In this document: in pieces, positions 49,981 to 58,707 of the stretch
Layout of the letters: each line of letters starts with the position of its first letter
Numbering within the stretch: position 1 is the first letter of the stretch
Assembly (NCBI GenBank): GCA_965277615.1
Contig: CBDIDG010000004.1
Location: 1 to 64,000 of the forward strand
Length of the DNA stretch: 64,000 bases
Direction: 5' to 3'
DNA from: Bog-532 sp965277615
Lineage (GTDB): Bacteria > Actinomycetota > Actinomycetes > Streptosporangiales > Streptosporangiaceae
Program-made: the position numbers and the translations under genes
Notes under the pieces: generated by a model
Told to the model about the DNA's origin: nothing
Seen by the model: only the letters and a program-made list of their open reading frames with translations
The model's database searches: none

Positions 49981-52077
49981 ATGTCCAGCTACGCCCTGTT
50001 CCTGATCCTCGGCCTCGGCGCGGGCGCCACCTACGCCATCCTCGGCCAGGGACTCGTTCTCAAGTACCGCAGCGCTGGCGTGGTCGACTTCGCGCACGGT
50101 GCGGTGGCGATGTTCATCGCCTACGTCTTCATCAATCTCCGCAGCTTCGGGCAGCTCGAGCTGCCCGTCGTCCTGATCCCGCACCAGATCTCGCTGAACG
50201 GCGGCAAGGGGCTCAGCACACCGCTCGCCATCGTCATCTCGCTGGTGTACGCGGCGATCCTCGGCCTCGTGCTGTACGTCATCGTCTACCGGCCCCTCCG
50301 GGGTGCCTCGCCGCTGACGCGCGTCTGCGCGTCGGTCGGCGTCATGCTCGCCCTGGAAGCGATCGCCGTCCTCAACTACAGCACCGAGCCCGTCGCCACC
50401 AACCCGATCTTCCCCAGCTCCGCGCTGTCGATCTCCCGGGTCACGTTCCCCGAGGACCGCCTGTACTTCACCGGCGTCGTCGTCGTCATCTCGGTCGCGC
50501 TGGCGCTCACCTACCGTTTCTCCCGGTTTGGCCTGGCCACCCGGGCCGGCGCCGAGAACGACCGCGGGGCGGCGCTGACCGGTATCTCCGCCAACCGCAT
50601 CGCGGGCCAGAACTGGGTGATCGCCACGGTCCTGGCGGGCGTGGCCGGCATCCTGATCGCCCCCGTCGCCAGCCTCGATCCGACCTCCTACACCCTGTTC
50701 ATCGTGCCGGCCCTGGCCGCCGCGCTGGTCGGCCGGTTCCAGTCGTTCTGGCTCACCGCGCTGGCCGGCCTGCTGATCGGCTGTGCCCAGTCCGAGATCG
50801 CCAAGCTCATCACCGTCTTCACCTGGCTGCCGCAGCAGGGCCTCGGGGATGCGCTCCCGTTCGTCGTCATCATCGTGGTCATGGCGCTCCGTTCCCGCTC
50901 CGTACTCGCCCGGGGCGGGGACACGGCCGAACGCAACCCCTCGGTCGGCCATCCGCAAAAGCCGTTGCGCACCGCGGCGGCCTGCTTCGTGGCCGGGCTG
51001 ATCCTGATCCTGGTGCTCAGCAACGTTCTGCGTTTCGCGTTCATTTCGTCGCTCACCGTTACTTGCATCGCCTTGTCCGTCGTCGTGCTGACGGGCTACG
51101 TCGGCCAGGTCTCGCTGGCCCAGATGTCGCTGGCCGGAATCGGCGGCTTCGTGCTCGGGCACATCTCCAGCGCGTGGGGTATCGGCTTCCCGTGGTCGTT
51201 GATCCTCGCGGGCCTCAGCGCGATTCCCGTCGGGCTGATCATCGGCCTGCCGGCCCTGCGGCTGCGCGGCGTCAACCTGGCGGTGGTCACGCTCGGCTTC
51301 GCCGCGGCGATGGACGCCGTCGTGTTCACCAGCGGGTCATTCACCGGCGGCACAGCCGGCCTGCGGATCCGGCCACCCCGCCTGCCCGGGCTGAACCTGG
51401 CCATCAGCCAGGGCAAGACCTATCCAACCGTGGTGTTCGGCGTGCTCGTGCTGGTGATCGTGATCCTGCTCGGCCTGCTCGTCGCCCGGCTCAGGCGGGG
51501 CCCGGCCGGGCGCATGCTGCTGGCGATCCGCTCCAACGAGCGCGCCGCCGGCTCGGTCGGGATCAACGTCGCCCAGGCCAAGCTGATGGCCTTCGGGCTC
51601 GCGGCGTTCATCGCCGGTATCGGCGGCGCCCTGACCGGATACATGCAAGGCGAGCTGACGGCCGACAGCTTCGCAGCGTTCACGTCGATCGGCCTGCTGG
51701 CGATCGTGTTCGTCGCCGGGGTTGGGCGGATCGCCGGTGCGGTCGTCGCGGGCATCATGTTCTCCGCCGCCGGGCTGTTCGTGACGTTCCTCAACCTCCA
51801 CCTCAACGTGGGCAAGTACCAGGCGATCGTGGCCGGCCTCGCGCTGGTGGTGACCGCCGTCCAGAACCCGGACGGCCTGACCAGCACCGCGACCGGCAAG
51901 GGCCCGGCGGTGGCGCTGGCCAAGCTCCGCGACCGGGCCGGCGGGGAATATCAGAAGCGGCGCACGGGCCGGGCCGACGGCCCGGCGCCGGCGGCAGCCC
52001 CCGCGGGCCCTCCGGCCGGTGACAAGGGGCCCGACGTCACGGGCGACACGGGCGACCTGCACCATCCGGTTGTCTGA
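49981..52077 (+). CDS. Fused LivH-LivM permease of the Liv-type importer
   Basis: A 698-aa permease joining both normally separate subunits. Residues about 1-300 are LivH-like (GLGAGATYAILGQGLVLKYR, VVDFAHGAVAMFIAY, ENDRGAALTGISANR). Residues about 325-640 are LivM-like (VVLTGYVGQVSLAQMSLAGIGGF in pieces, LRLRGVNLAVVTLGFAAAMD, LAIRSNERAAGSVGINVAQAK, with the EAA-type coupling loop). The C-terminal 60 residues are Pro/Ala/Gly-rich and probably disordered. With LivG, LivF and the lipoprotein it gives a complete importer. Confidence 0.93.
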   Translation: MSSYALFLILGLGAGATYAILGQGLVLKYRSAGVVDFAHGAVAMFIAYVFINLRSFGQLELPVVLIPHQISLNGGKGLSTPLAIVISLVYAAILGLVLYVIVYRPLRGASPLTRVCASVGVMLALEAIAVLNYSTEPVATNPIFPSSALSISRVTFPEDRLYFTGVVVVISVALALTYRFSRFGLATRAGAENDRGAALTGISANRIAGQNWVIATVLAGVAGILIAPVASLDPTSYTLFIVPALAAALVGRFQSFWLTALAGLLIGCAQSEIAKLITVFTWLPQQGLGDALPFVVIIVVMALRSRSVLARGGDTAERNPSVGHPQKPLRTAAACFVAGLILILVLSNVLRFAFISSLTVTCIALSVVVLTGYVGQVSLAQMSLAGIGGFVLGHISSAWGIGFPWSLILAGLSAIPVGLIIGLPALRLRGVNLAVVTLGFAAAMDAVVFTSGSFTGGTAGLRIRPPRLPGLNLAISQGKTYPTVVFGVLVLVIVILLGLLVARLRRGPAGRMLLAIRSNERAAGSVGINVAQAKLMAFGLAAFIAGIGGALTGYMQGELTADSFAAFTSIGLLAIVFVAGVGRIAGAVVAGIMFSAAGLFVTFLNLHLNVGKYQAIVAGLALVVTAVQNPDGLTSTATGKGPAVALAKLRDRAGGEYQKRRTGRADGPAPAAAPAGPPAGDKGPDVTGDTGDLHHPVV

Positions 52078-52123
52078 CACGCCCCGCCCGGGCGTCAGCG
52101 GCGCCGACGCCGAGGGCGCCGGC

Positions 52124-52810
52124 TCAGCGCAGAACCAGGCCGCCGTCTGCGCACAGCGTCTGACCAGTAATCGCGCTGGCTGGGCCCGAGACGAGGAAGG
52201 TGACCGCCGCGGTCACGTCGTCGGGGGTGAGATCCCGGCCGATCGCCTGCCGGGCCCGTACCGCGGCGAACGCCTCCGGTGGGGTGCCCGCGACGGCGGC
52301 CGGCGTCGGGGTGAGCCCAGGCGCGACACAGTTGACCGTGATCCCGTCGCGGCCGAGCGAGCGAGCCAGCGTGCGGGCGATCCCGATCAGGGCGGCCTTA
52401 CTGGCGACGTACGCGAGCAGGTCGCCGCCCGGCGGGTCCCACACGGTGTCCGAGGCGACGAACACGATCCGCCCGAAGCCGCGCTGGGCCATGCCGGGCG
52501 CGAAGGCCTGGGCCAGCCACAGCGCCGACTCGACGTTGACCGCCTGCACGCGGTGCCACGTCTCCGGGTCGAGATCGAACAGCGACGCACGGTCGAATGC
52601 GGCAGCAGCGTGGACGAGCACATCGCACCGTCCGTGCCGTTCGAGTACGGTGGCCGCGGCGGCCTGGACGGCGCCCCGCGCGGCGAGGTCCACGGGGGGA
52701 TCGCCGTCCCGGTCGAAGATCACGACCTCGTGCCCGGCCGCGCGCAGTCCGACGGCGATCGCGCCGCCGATGGCACCGGCGCCGCCGGTGACCACCGCCA
52801 CGTGCGTCAT
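52124..52810 (-). CDS. Short-chain dehydrogenase/reductase
   Basis: A 228-aa SDR from ATG 52810 (MTHVAVVTGGAGAIGGAIAV). It has the cofactor loop, IFDRDGDPP with an acid for NAD(H), a catalytic Ser in VFVASDTVWD, YVASKAALIGIARTLARSLG and a short APGLTPTPAAV loop. It lies divergent from the rhamnosidase with only 29 bp between the start codons, so both share one promoter region. Confidence 0.9.
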   Translation of the reverse strand: MTHVAVVTGGAGAIGGAIAVGLRAAGHEVVIFDRDGDPPVDLAARGAVQAAAATVLERHGRCDVLVHAAAAFDRASLFDLDPETWHRVQAVNVESALWLAQAFAPGMAQRGFGRIVFVASDTVWDPPGGDLLAYVASKAALIGIARTLARSLGRDGITVNCVAPGLTPTPAAVAGTPPEAFAAVRARQAIGRDLTPDDVTAAVTFLVSGPASAITGQTLCADGGLVLR

Positions 52811-52839
52811 GGCCGATACGTTACTGCGCGCCGAGGGCA

Positions 52840-55497
52840 ATGCCCATGAATCCCGGGTCCGCGCCGGAGTACGTCCGCGCCGAGATCATCGGCGGGGACG
52901 CCCTGGGACGCGGAAACGAGCCGGCCCTGTCCTGGTGGCTGCCGGAAGGGTCCTCGGTGCAGCACGCCTACCGGCTGCGGACGAACGACGGCTTCGACAC
53001 GGGCCGGGTGGACGGCGCGGCGCAGTCCTTCGTCCGGATGCCGGTCTTCGATCGCTCCCGGCGGTCGGCCGCGGCGCGGGTGAAGGTCTGGACCGACCTG
53101 GGTGAAAGCGAATGGAGCGATCCGGTCGGGCTCGACTCCGGCCTGCTCGAGGATGCGGACTGGTCGGCCCGGTGGATTGGCGTCGAGGAAGGCCAGCGGC
53201 CAGCAAAGGGGTCCCGGCCCGGGTACTGGCTCAGAACGACCGTCGACGTTCCCCCGTTCCACCAGGCCCGGCTGTACGTCACCGCTCTCGGCCTCTACCA
53301 GGCGTTCCTCGACGGGCGACGCGTCGGCGACATCGAGCTCGCGCCCGGCTACACCCAGTACCGTGCCCGCGTTCAGTACCAGGCATACGACGTCACCTCC
53401 CTGCTGCGGCCGGGACGGCACGTGCTCGCCGTCCTGCTGGCCGACGGCTGGTACCGCGGCCAGGTCGGGATGCCGCGTGCGGCGGAGCAGTACGGCGGCG
53501 AGGTTGCCTTGCGCGCGCAGCTCGAGGTGCAGACCCAGCGGGGCTGGCAGGTCACAGCGGCCAGCGACCTGGGCTGGCGCGTCGCGCCCTCCCACATCAT
53601 CGCGGCCGACCTCATCGGCGGCCAGCGGGAAGACCACCGGCGGTTCGATCCAGCCGTGCACGACCCCGGTATCGACGGCACCGTCCTCGACGGCCGGCCG
53701 TGGCGTCCCGCCGTCGCGCGCGATGTCGACGTCGCCGTCGTCCGGTCCATCGCGCCTCCCGTCCGCCGGATCCAGCAGATCCAGCCGGTCGCCGTCCGGG
53801 CCGTGCGCGAGGGGAGGGCCTTCGTAGTGGACGTCGGGCAGAACATCAACGGCTGGGTACGGCTGGCGCGAACGGGGCCGGCCGACCGCCGGCTGGTGCT
53901 GTCGCACGGGGAATGGCTCGGCTCCGACGGAGACCTGACGACCGCGCACCTCGACGTCGACCTGCCCATCCTCCCGGAGCCGTTGCCGCTCGGCCAGGTC
54001 GACGAGGTTGTATCGGCCGGGGACGGCGACGTGTTCGAGCCGCGGTTCACCACGCACGGCTTCCGGTACGTACGCATCGAAGGCCAGCCGGGCCCGCTGG
54101 AACGTGGTGACGTCGCGGCGGTCGTCGTGCATTCGGACCTGCGCAGGCTGGGCTGGTTCGCCTGCAGCAACGACCGCGTCAACCGGCTGCACGAAGCGGT
54201 GGTGTGGTCCCTGCGGTCGAACCTGTGCGACATCCCGACCGACTGCCCGCAACGCGAGCGCGCGGGCTGGACGGGAGACTGGCAGATCTTCGCGCCGACG
54301 GCCGCGTACCTGTACGACGTCCTCGCCTTCACGCGCAAGTGGCTGCACGACGTGTCGATTGACCAGCGCGCCGACGGGTGCGTTCCGAACATGTCGCCCT
54401 GCCCGCCCGCCGAGGGCTTCGACGGGCCGCTCGGCGGGCTCAACGGCTCGGCCGGGTGGGGCGACGTTGTCGTGTCCGCCCCCTGGGACCTCTACCAGGC
54501 TTACGGGGAGACCTCGCTGCTGCGCGGGATGTGGCGTGCCATGACGGGCTGGGTCGACTTCGCGGCGGCCGGAGCCGCGGGCGGCCGGCACCCCGCGAGG
54601 GCGGCGGCCCGGCCGGACCCCGCCGCACACGAGCGGTACCTGTGGGACACCGGCTTCCACTGGGGCGAGTGGACGGAGCCGGGCACGGTCATCACCGATT
54701 TCCCTGCGTTCGCTCACGCCGACAAGTCTGAGGTGGCGACGGCCTACCTGTACCGTTCGGCCGCGACGGTGGTCGCAGTCGCCGACGTGCTCGGCCTGCC
54801 CGAGGACCAGTGGCGCCGTTACCGCGTCATCGCGGCGGGTGCGCTGGACGCCTGGCGCCGGGAGTTCATCCGGCCGGACGGAACGCTCGCCACGGCGACG
54901 CAGGCGTCACACGTCCGGGCGCTGGCCTTCGGACTGGTGCCCGCCGAGCTCCGGCCGGCCATCGCTGGGCGGCTGGCCGAGCTGGTCGGCCTCGCGGGCG
55001 GCCACCTCGCGACCGGCTTCTTGTCCACGGCCGACCTGCTGCCGGTGCTCGCCGACAGCGGGCACCTCGGCACAGCGTACGAGCTGCTGCTGCAGGACAC
55101 GTCGCCATCCTGGCTCACGATGGTCGACCGCGGCGCGACCACCCTGTGGGAGGAGTGGGACGGCGTCGACGCCCGCGGTGTCCCGCACGGGTCGCTCAAC
55201 CACTACAGCAAAGGCGCGGTCGCCGCCTTCCTGCACCGCTACGTCGCGGGATTGCGCCCGGCCGCCCCCGGCTACCGCACCTTTGAGGTGCGCCCACAGC
55301 CCGGCGGGGGCATGACCTCGGCCATGACGCGTCACCTCAGCCCGTACGGGCCCATCGAGGTGTCATGGCGCCTGGACGGGAGCTCGATGAAACTGGACGT
55401 GCTGGTGCCGGCCGGGACCAGGGCCACTGTGGTACTGCCCGGCGAGCAGCCACATGGAGTGGGACCCGGGCGGCACCACTGGTCAGGCGGTGGGTGA
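52840..55497 (+). CDS. GH78 alpha-L-rhamnosidase
   Basis: An 885-aa enzyme of the bacterial GH78 plan. An N-terminal fibronectin-like and jelly-roll region (about 1-400, with LYVTALGLYQAFLDGRRVGD, ELAPGYTQYR and WYRGQVG) is followed by the (alpha/alpha)6 catalytic domain with CDIPTDCPQRERAGWTGDWQ holding the acidic residues. TTLWEEWDG and SLNHYSKGAVAAFLHRYVAG follow, then a C-terminal beta domain. No signal peptide is present, so it works in the cytoplasm on an imported rhamnoside. This is the only glycosidase in the cluster and the best clue to a glycosylated substrate. ATG 52846 is an alternative start. Confidence 0.94.
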   Translation: MPMNPGSAPEYVRAEIIGGDALGRGNEPALSWWLPEGSSVQHAYRLRTNDGFDTGRVDGAAQSFVRMPVFDRSRRSAAARVKVWTDLGESEWSDPVGLDSGLLEDADWSARWIGVEEGQRPAKGSRPGYWLRTTVDVPPFHQARLYVTALGLYQAFLDGRRVGDIELAPGYTQYRARVQYQAYDVTSLLRPGRHVLAVLLADGWYRGQVGMPRAAEQYGGEVALRAQLEVQTQRGWQVTAASDLGWRVAPSHIIAADLIGGQREDHRRFDPAVHDPGIDGTVLDGRPWRPAVARDVDVAVVRSIAPPVRRIQQIQPVAVRAVREGRAFVVDVGQNINGWVRLARTGPADRRLVLSHGEWLGSDGDLTTAHLDVDLPILPEPLPLGQVDEVVSAGDGDVFEPRFTTHGFRYVRIEGQPGPLERGDVAAVVVHSDLRRLGWFACSNDRVNRLHEAVVWSLRSNLCDIPTDCPQRERAGWTGDWQIFAPTAAYLYDVLAFTRKWLHDVSIDQRADGCVPNMSPCPPAEGFDGPLGGLNGSAGWGDVVVSAPWDLYQAYGETSLLRGMWRAMTGWVDFAAAGAAGGRHPARAAARPDPAAHERYLWDTGFHWGEWTEPGTVITDFPAFAHADKSEVATAYLYRSAATVVAVADVLGLPEDQWRRYRVIAAGALDAWRREFIRPDGTLATATQASHVRALAFGLVPAELRPAIAGRLAELVGLAGGHLATGFLSTADLLPVLADSGHLGTAYELLLQDTSPSWLTMVDRGATTLWEEWDGVDARGVPHGSLNHYSKGAVAAFLHRYVAGLRPAAPGYRTFEVRPQPGGGMTSAMTRHLSPYGPIEVSWRLDGSSMKLDVLVPAGTRATVVLPGEQPHGVGPGRHHWSGGG

Positions 55498-56421
55498 CGT
55501 ATCCGCTGGCCGCATGGTCCGGTCGTACGCCTCGAACTCCCCGGCGCGCTGCTCGATCTCCGCGCGCTGCTCCTGGTGCTGCGCGGCCGTCTGCTGGATC
55601 TCAGCCGCGTGGGCCCGCTTCTCGTCCATGGAGATTACGGAGGTCGCCAGGTCCGTCCAGGTCACCTGCAGGTCCGATGCCAGCCGCCCCTGCGCGCCAC
55701 AGGTGGCGCACTCGACGTCCGTGCCGCGCAGGGCAACGACGTCGAGGTGGCACATCGGGCACAGTCCGGGCGGCCCGAGGTAGCGCGCCTCATCGAAGGA
55801 TGCCCCGAGCTGGCTGGCGACGTTGCGCCCGAGCAGGGCCGCACGGTTGATCGCGCCGTCGTCCAGGACGATGGAACGCGGAGTTCCCGCACCGGAAAAC
55901 TCCACCTGGTCGACGACGGCGATGTGCATCGAGAACGTTGTCGCGTGCATCATCGGCAGAGCCAGCGTCTTCCACTGCGATGTCAGCGATCCGCCAACGG
56001 CCAGGAAGCCGGCCACCCTCGGCTTCAGCACCCGCTCGTCGACGCGGAAGGGAACGGACGGCTCCCGTCCCTGCGCCCGCAGCGCCAGCAGCCCCTCGAT
56101 GATGGCGGCGTCGGCGTTCGGCCCGAGCAGCCGGTCACCCAGCAGCTTGAGCCGGGCGGCCACCGTCCGGCTCATAATCGGGGTACTCACGATCAGCCCG
56201 TCGGCCTCGACCAGTCGCTCCCACAGCCACCACGCGTCGTCCGGTTCGGTGCCTTCCGCGGCTCCGCTGGGCAATCGGAGCTCGTCGAGGCGGACCAGCC
56301 CGACGTCGGCGCCCTCCTCCTCCGCCGCCCGAAGCGCCGCCTTGAGCAGGATCTCCGCGCTGCCGTGGGGCTGACCGCACCCGAGCCCCAGCACCCGCCG
56401 GCCCGTGCTACTCGTCAACAT
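55483..56421 (-). CDS. Flavodoxin-fold NAD(P)H reductase with C-terminal zinc ribbon
   Basis: A 312-aa protein. Residues 1-200 are an NADPH-dependent FMN reductase-like flavodoxin fold: VLGLGCGQPHGSAEILLKAAL (phosphate loop) and ADGLIVSTPIMSRTVAARLKLLGDRL. Near residue 220-245 are GLCPMCHLDVVALRG and ECATCGAQG, two CxxC pairs of a rubredoxin- or zinc-ribbon-like knuckle. A charged, Gln/Glu-rich helix ends the chain. It probably delivers reduced flavin or electrons to one of the flavin oxygenases of the cluster. Its 3' end overlaps the rhamnosidase by 15 bp. Confidence 0.82.
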   Translation of the reverse strand: MLTSSTGRRVLGLGCGQPHGSAEILLKAALRAAEEEGADVGLVRLDELRLPSGAAEGTEPDDAWWLWERLVEADGLIVSTPIMSRTVAARLKLLGDRLLGPNADAAIIEGLLALRAQGREPSVPFRVDERVLKPRVAGFLAVGGSLTSQWKTLALPMMHATTFSMHIAVVDQVEFSGAGTPRSIVLDDGAINRAALLGRNVASQLGASFDEARYLGPPGLCPMCHLDVVALRGTDVECATCGAQGRLASDLQVTWTDLATSVISMDEKRAHAAEIQQTAAQHQEQRAEIEQRAGEFEAYDRTMRPADTSPTA

Positions 56422-56453
56422 CCGACCTCCTCATGCGCCCGTCGCCGGGCCCG

Positions 56454-57080
56454 CTACAGTGACACGACCTCGGAGGGCGGCAGCGGCTGCACCACGCCCT
56501 CAGGTGAGAACGCAGCCAGCATCCCCGCGTACTTGGCCGGGTCAGTGGTCTCGCCCTCGTGGACCGGTACCGCGACGCGCGGCCTGACCGCCCGCACGTA
56601 GTCGACCGCCTCGGCCAGCCTGAGCCACGGGCCGTCCACCGCGACCGCCAGGACGTCCACGTCGGACCCGGGGATGACGAAGGAGTCACCCGGGTGCAGG
56701 AACGCCCCGTCGTCGACCAGGTAGGCCGCGTTCGTACAGCCCGGCACGTCACCGTAGACGGCGGCGTGCGTGCCGCCGATGACCGCGATGGCCGTGCCGC
56801 CGATCCGGAGCGAGTCACCCGGCCGCGCGACCGTGGGGCCGGGCAGACCCGGCACCGCCGTGACCGTGTCCTCGTCCACCCACAACCGCGCCCCCGGATT
56901 CGCCGCGAGCAGCGGGCCGAGCCGGGCGGGGTCGAGATGGTCGGCGTGCTGATGGGTGACCAGCACGGCGTCGAGGTCGCGGAGGTCGTCGAACGTGGAA
57001 AGGACGCCCGGGTCGAAAAGCATGCGCGCGCCGTCGGTCTCGGCCAGCAGGCAGGCGTGGCCCAGGTGTGTCAGCTTCAT
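56454..57080 (-). CDS. MBL-fold metallo-hydrolase (UlaG-like)
   Basis: A 208-aa compact MBL protein of the UlaG/L-ascorbate-lactonase-like group. MKLTHLGHACLLAETDGARMLFDPG opens the fold in pieces, VLVTHQHADHLDPARL carries the main metal ligands, VIGGTHAAVYG and FLHPGDSFV follow, and VPVHEGET supplies the last His. A lactone or ester in the pathway is a reasonable substrate guess. It is followed 32 bp later by the flavodoxin-fold reductase gene. Confidence 0.88.
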   Translation of the reverse strand: MKLTHLGHACLLAETDGARMLFDPGVLSTFDDLRDLDAVLVTHQHADHLDPARLGPLLAANPGARLWVDEDTVTAVPGLPGPTVARPGDSLRIGGTAIAVIGGTHAAVYGDVPGCTNAAYLVDDGAFLHPGDSFVIPGSDVDVLAVAVDGPWLRLAEAVDYVRAVRPRVAVPVHEGETTDPAKYAGMLAAFSPEGVVQPLPPSEVVSL

Positions 57081-57125
57081 CGCAGCGCTCCTCGCCGTCG
57101 CTCTCCGGCCATCTGGCTCGATACT

Positions 57126-57148
57126 CTCACTCTGAGATAGTTACTTCC
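57126..57148. promoter_or_regulatory. Second-type operator, copy 1, upstream of the MBL gene
   Basis: ctctcac-t-ctgagatag (about 57124-57140) continues as ttacttcca. It aligns with the strong palindrome at 58625-58656, sharing CTCTCACT-TGAGA-AGT-ACTTCCA positions. It also contains gatag-tta-cttcc, a two-mismatch form of the GAAAG-N3-CTTTC dyad. Confidence 0.5.
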
Positions 57149-57169
57149 ACTCAACGAACAAAGTTCCGG

Positions 57170-58597
57170 TCAACGTGCGGTTTGCTGACCGGCCAGCCGC
57201 CCGAAGACCAGCGCGTCGGTCAGGCCTCCGCCGGAGTGCGTGAAGGGACCCCATACGCTGCCCGCCCCGCCCGCCGCATACAGTCCCGCCACCGGTGTGC
57301 CATCGGGGCGTACCACCCGGGACCAGGCATCACGCCGGGGGCCACCGGACGTGGTGGCGACGGCTGGCCACAGCTCGATCGCGTACAGGTCAGCCAGGTC
57401 GAGCGCGGCCATGTACTCGGCGCGCCGGCCGAACAGCTCGTCTCGCCCCGCCGCGGCCGCCGCGTTGAATTCGGTCAGCGTCCGGGCGAGGGCGGATGAA
57501 TCCAGGCCGATGCGCTCGGCCAGCTGCTCAGGGCTGCCTGCTGGCCTGATCCAGCCCTCGCGCAACTCGGCGAGGTTGTCGGCGCTCCACCGGTAGTCGT
57601 TCGGGGTGCCCACCACGCCGTTAAGCGGGCCGGCCCGCAAGGTCGCGCCGTCGCAGATGCCGTAAAGCGGTAGCACCGGGTAGTAGCCATGGGCCGGCTT
57701 CACGTTCACCAGGGCCCGCAGTCTTTCGTGCACCTCGTAGCCGGTCTCGTCGCCGAACCGTTGGCCGGCCGCGTTGACCAGCACGAACCCTGGGCCATGG
57801 AAGTCGATCGCGAACGCCGCCGCGTGCGCGGCGGCCTTGAAGGCATACCAGCCGAAGGACTCCGACATGTGCCACAGCGCCCCGCCGACGTCCTGGACCA
57901 TCCGTACGGCGTCGCCGGTGTTGCCGTCGTGCCCCACGCGGTACAGGTGCGGGACCGGCAGGAAGGCGTCCTTGAGGTATTCGTCGGCTTCGAAGCCGCC
58001 GCAGGCCAGAACGACGCCACGCGAGGCGGTCACCAGCGTGCTGCCCTGACCGCTGGTCACTACGGCACCCGATACGCGCCCGTCGTCGGACACCACCAGG
58101 TGGTCGGCGGCGTGCCCGTGGCGGACGGTGATCCCGCGGGCGGCGAGGTTCTGCGACAAGAGATGCCACAGCGCCTCCCCCCGCCGCAAGGCAGGCTGGC
58201 CGCCTACCACCCAGTACCGGACGCCGTCGCTGCCTGGCACGTGCGGCCACGAGGGGAGGACCGCCGGGAACGAGCCAGGTGGCGGGCCGACGCCCACGGC
58301 TTCGCCGCCGAGTTCCTCGATCCAGGACGGCAGGTCGTTGAGCCCACGCACGTACGCCTGCGCCACGGCGCGGTCGGTCTTACCGAAAAACAGCGCCTCA
58401 ACGTGCCGGACCGCCTCGGCGCCGCGAACATCGAAGAGAAAGCCGCCGGCGAACCGGGCGTTCCCGCCGTCCTCGTGGCGCTTTTCCACGACCAGCACCC
58501 TGGCGCCCGCGTCATGGGCGGCGATAGCCGCGCTGCCGCCGGCTGGGCCGCACCCTATGACGAGCACGTCAGCATTCCCGGCGGTGTCTGTCGTCAT
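57170..58597 (-). CDS. FAD-dependent dehydrogenase of the fumarate reductase/ketosteroid dehydrogenase type
   Basis: A 475-aa flavoprotein. VLVIGCGPAGGSAAIAAHDAGA (about 11) and a Glu after beta2 (VVEKRHEDGGNARFAGG) bind FAD. GVVLACGGFEAD and the C-terminal GLYAAGGAGSVWGPFTHSGGGLTDALVFGRLAG complete the FAD domain. The central capping domain is of the Frd/KstD/flavocytochrome c type. It likely inserts or reduces a C=C bond next to a carbonyl. It is divergent from an SDR gene across a strong palindrome. Confidence 0.87.
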   Translation of the reverse strand: MTTDTAGNADVLVIGCGPAGGSAAIAAHDAGARVLVVEKRHEDGGNARFAGGFLFDVRGAEAVRHVEALFFGKTDRAVAQAYVRGLNDLPSWIEELGGEAVGVGPPPGSFPAVLPSWPHVPGSDGVRYWVVGGQPALRRGEALWHLLSQNLAARGITVRHGHAADHLVVSDDGRVSGAVVTSGQGSTLVTASRGVVLACGGFEADEYLKDAFLPVPHLYRVGHDGNTGDAVRMVQDVGGALWHMSESFGWYAFKAAAHAAAFAIDFHGPGFVLVNAAGQRFGDETGYEVHERLRALVNVKPAHGYYPVLPLYGICDGATLRAGPLNGVVGTPNDYRWSADNLAELREGWIRPAGSPEQLAERIGLDSSALARTLTEFNAAAAAGRDELFGRRAEYMAALDLADLYAIELWPAVATTSGGPRRDAWSRVVRPDGTPVAGLYAAGGAGSVWGPFTHSGGGLTDALVFGRLAGQQTAR

Positions 58598-58624
58598 GTG
58601 GGGCTCTCCTCCGACGGTCTTGTT

Positions 58625-58656
58625 AGTTACTCTCTCACTGTGAGAGAGTAACTTCC
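58625..58656. promoter_or_regulatory. 29-bp near-perfect palindrome between divergent oxidoreductase genes, operator
   Basis: Arm gttactctctcac (58626-58638), central t, and the exact complement gtgagagagtaac (58640-58652) make a 27-bp palindrome, extended by one pair each side. It then runs into ttcca, as in the copy at 57126. It lies midway in the 110-bp divergent region, so a bound dimer could repress both directions. TetR or GntR proteins use sites of this size. Confidence 0.7.
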
Positions 58657-58707
58657 ATAGAGTGAAGGAACTCGACAGAGAAGCCGGGTTGATCGGAGGT
58701 GCCGCGC

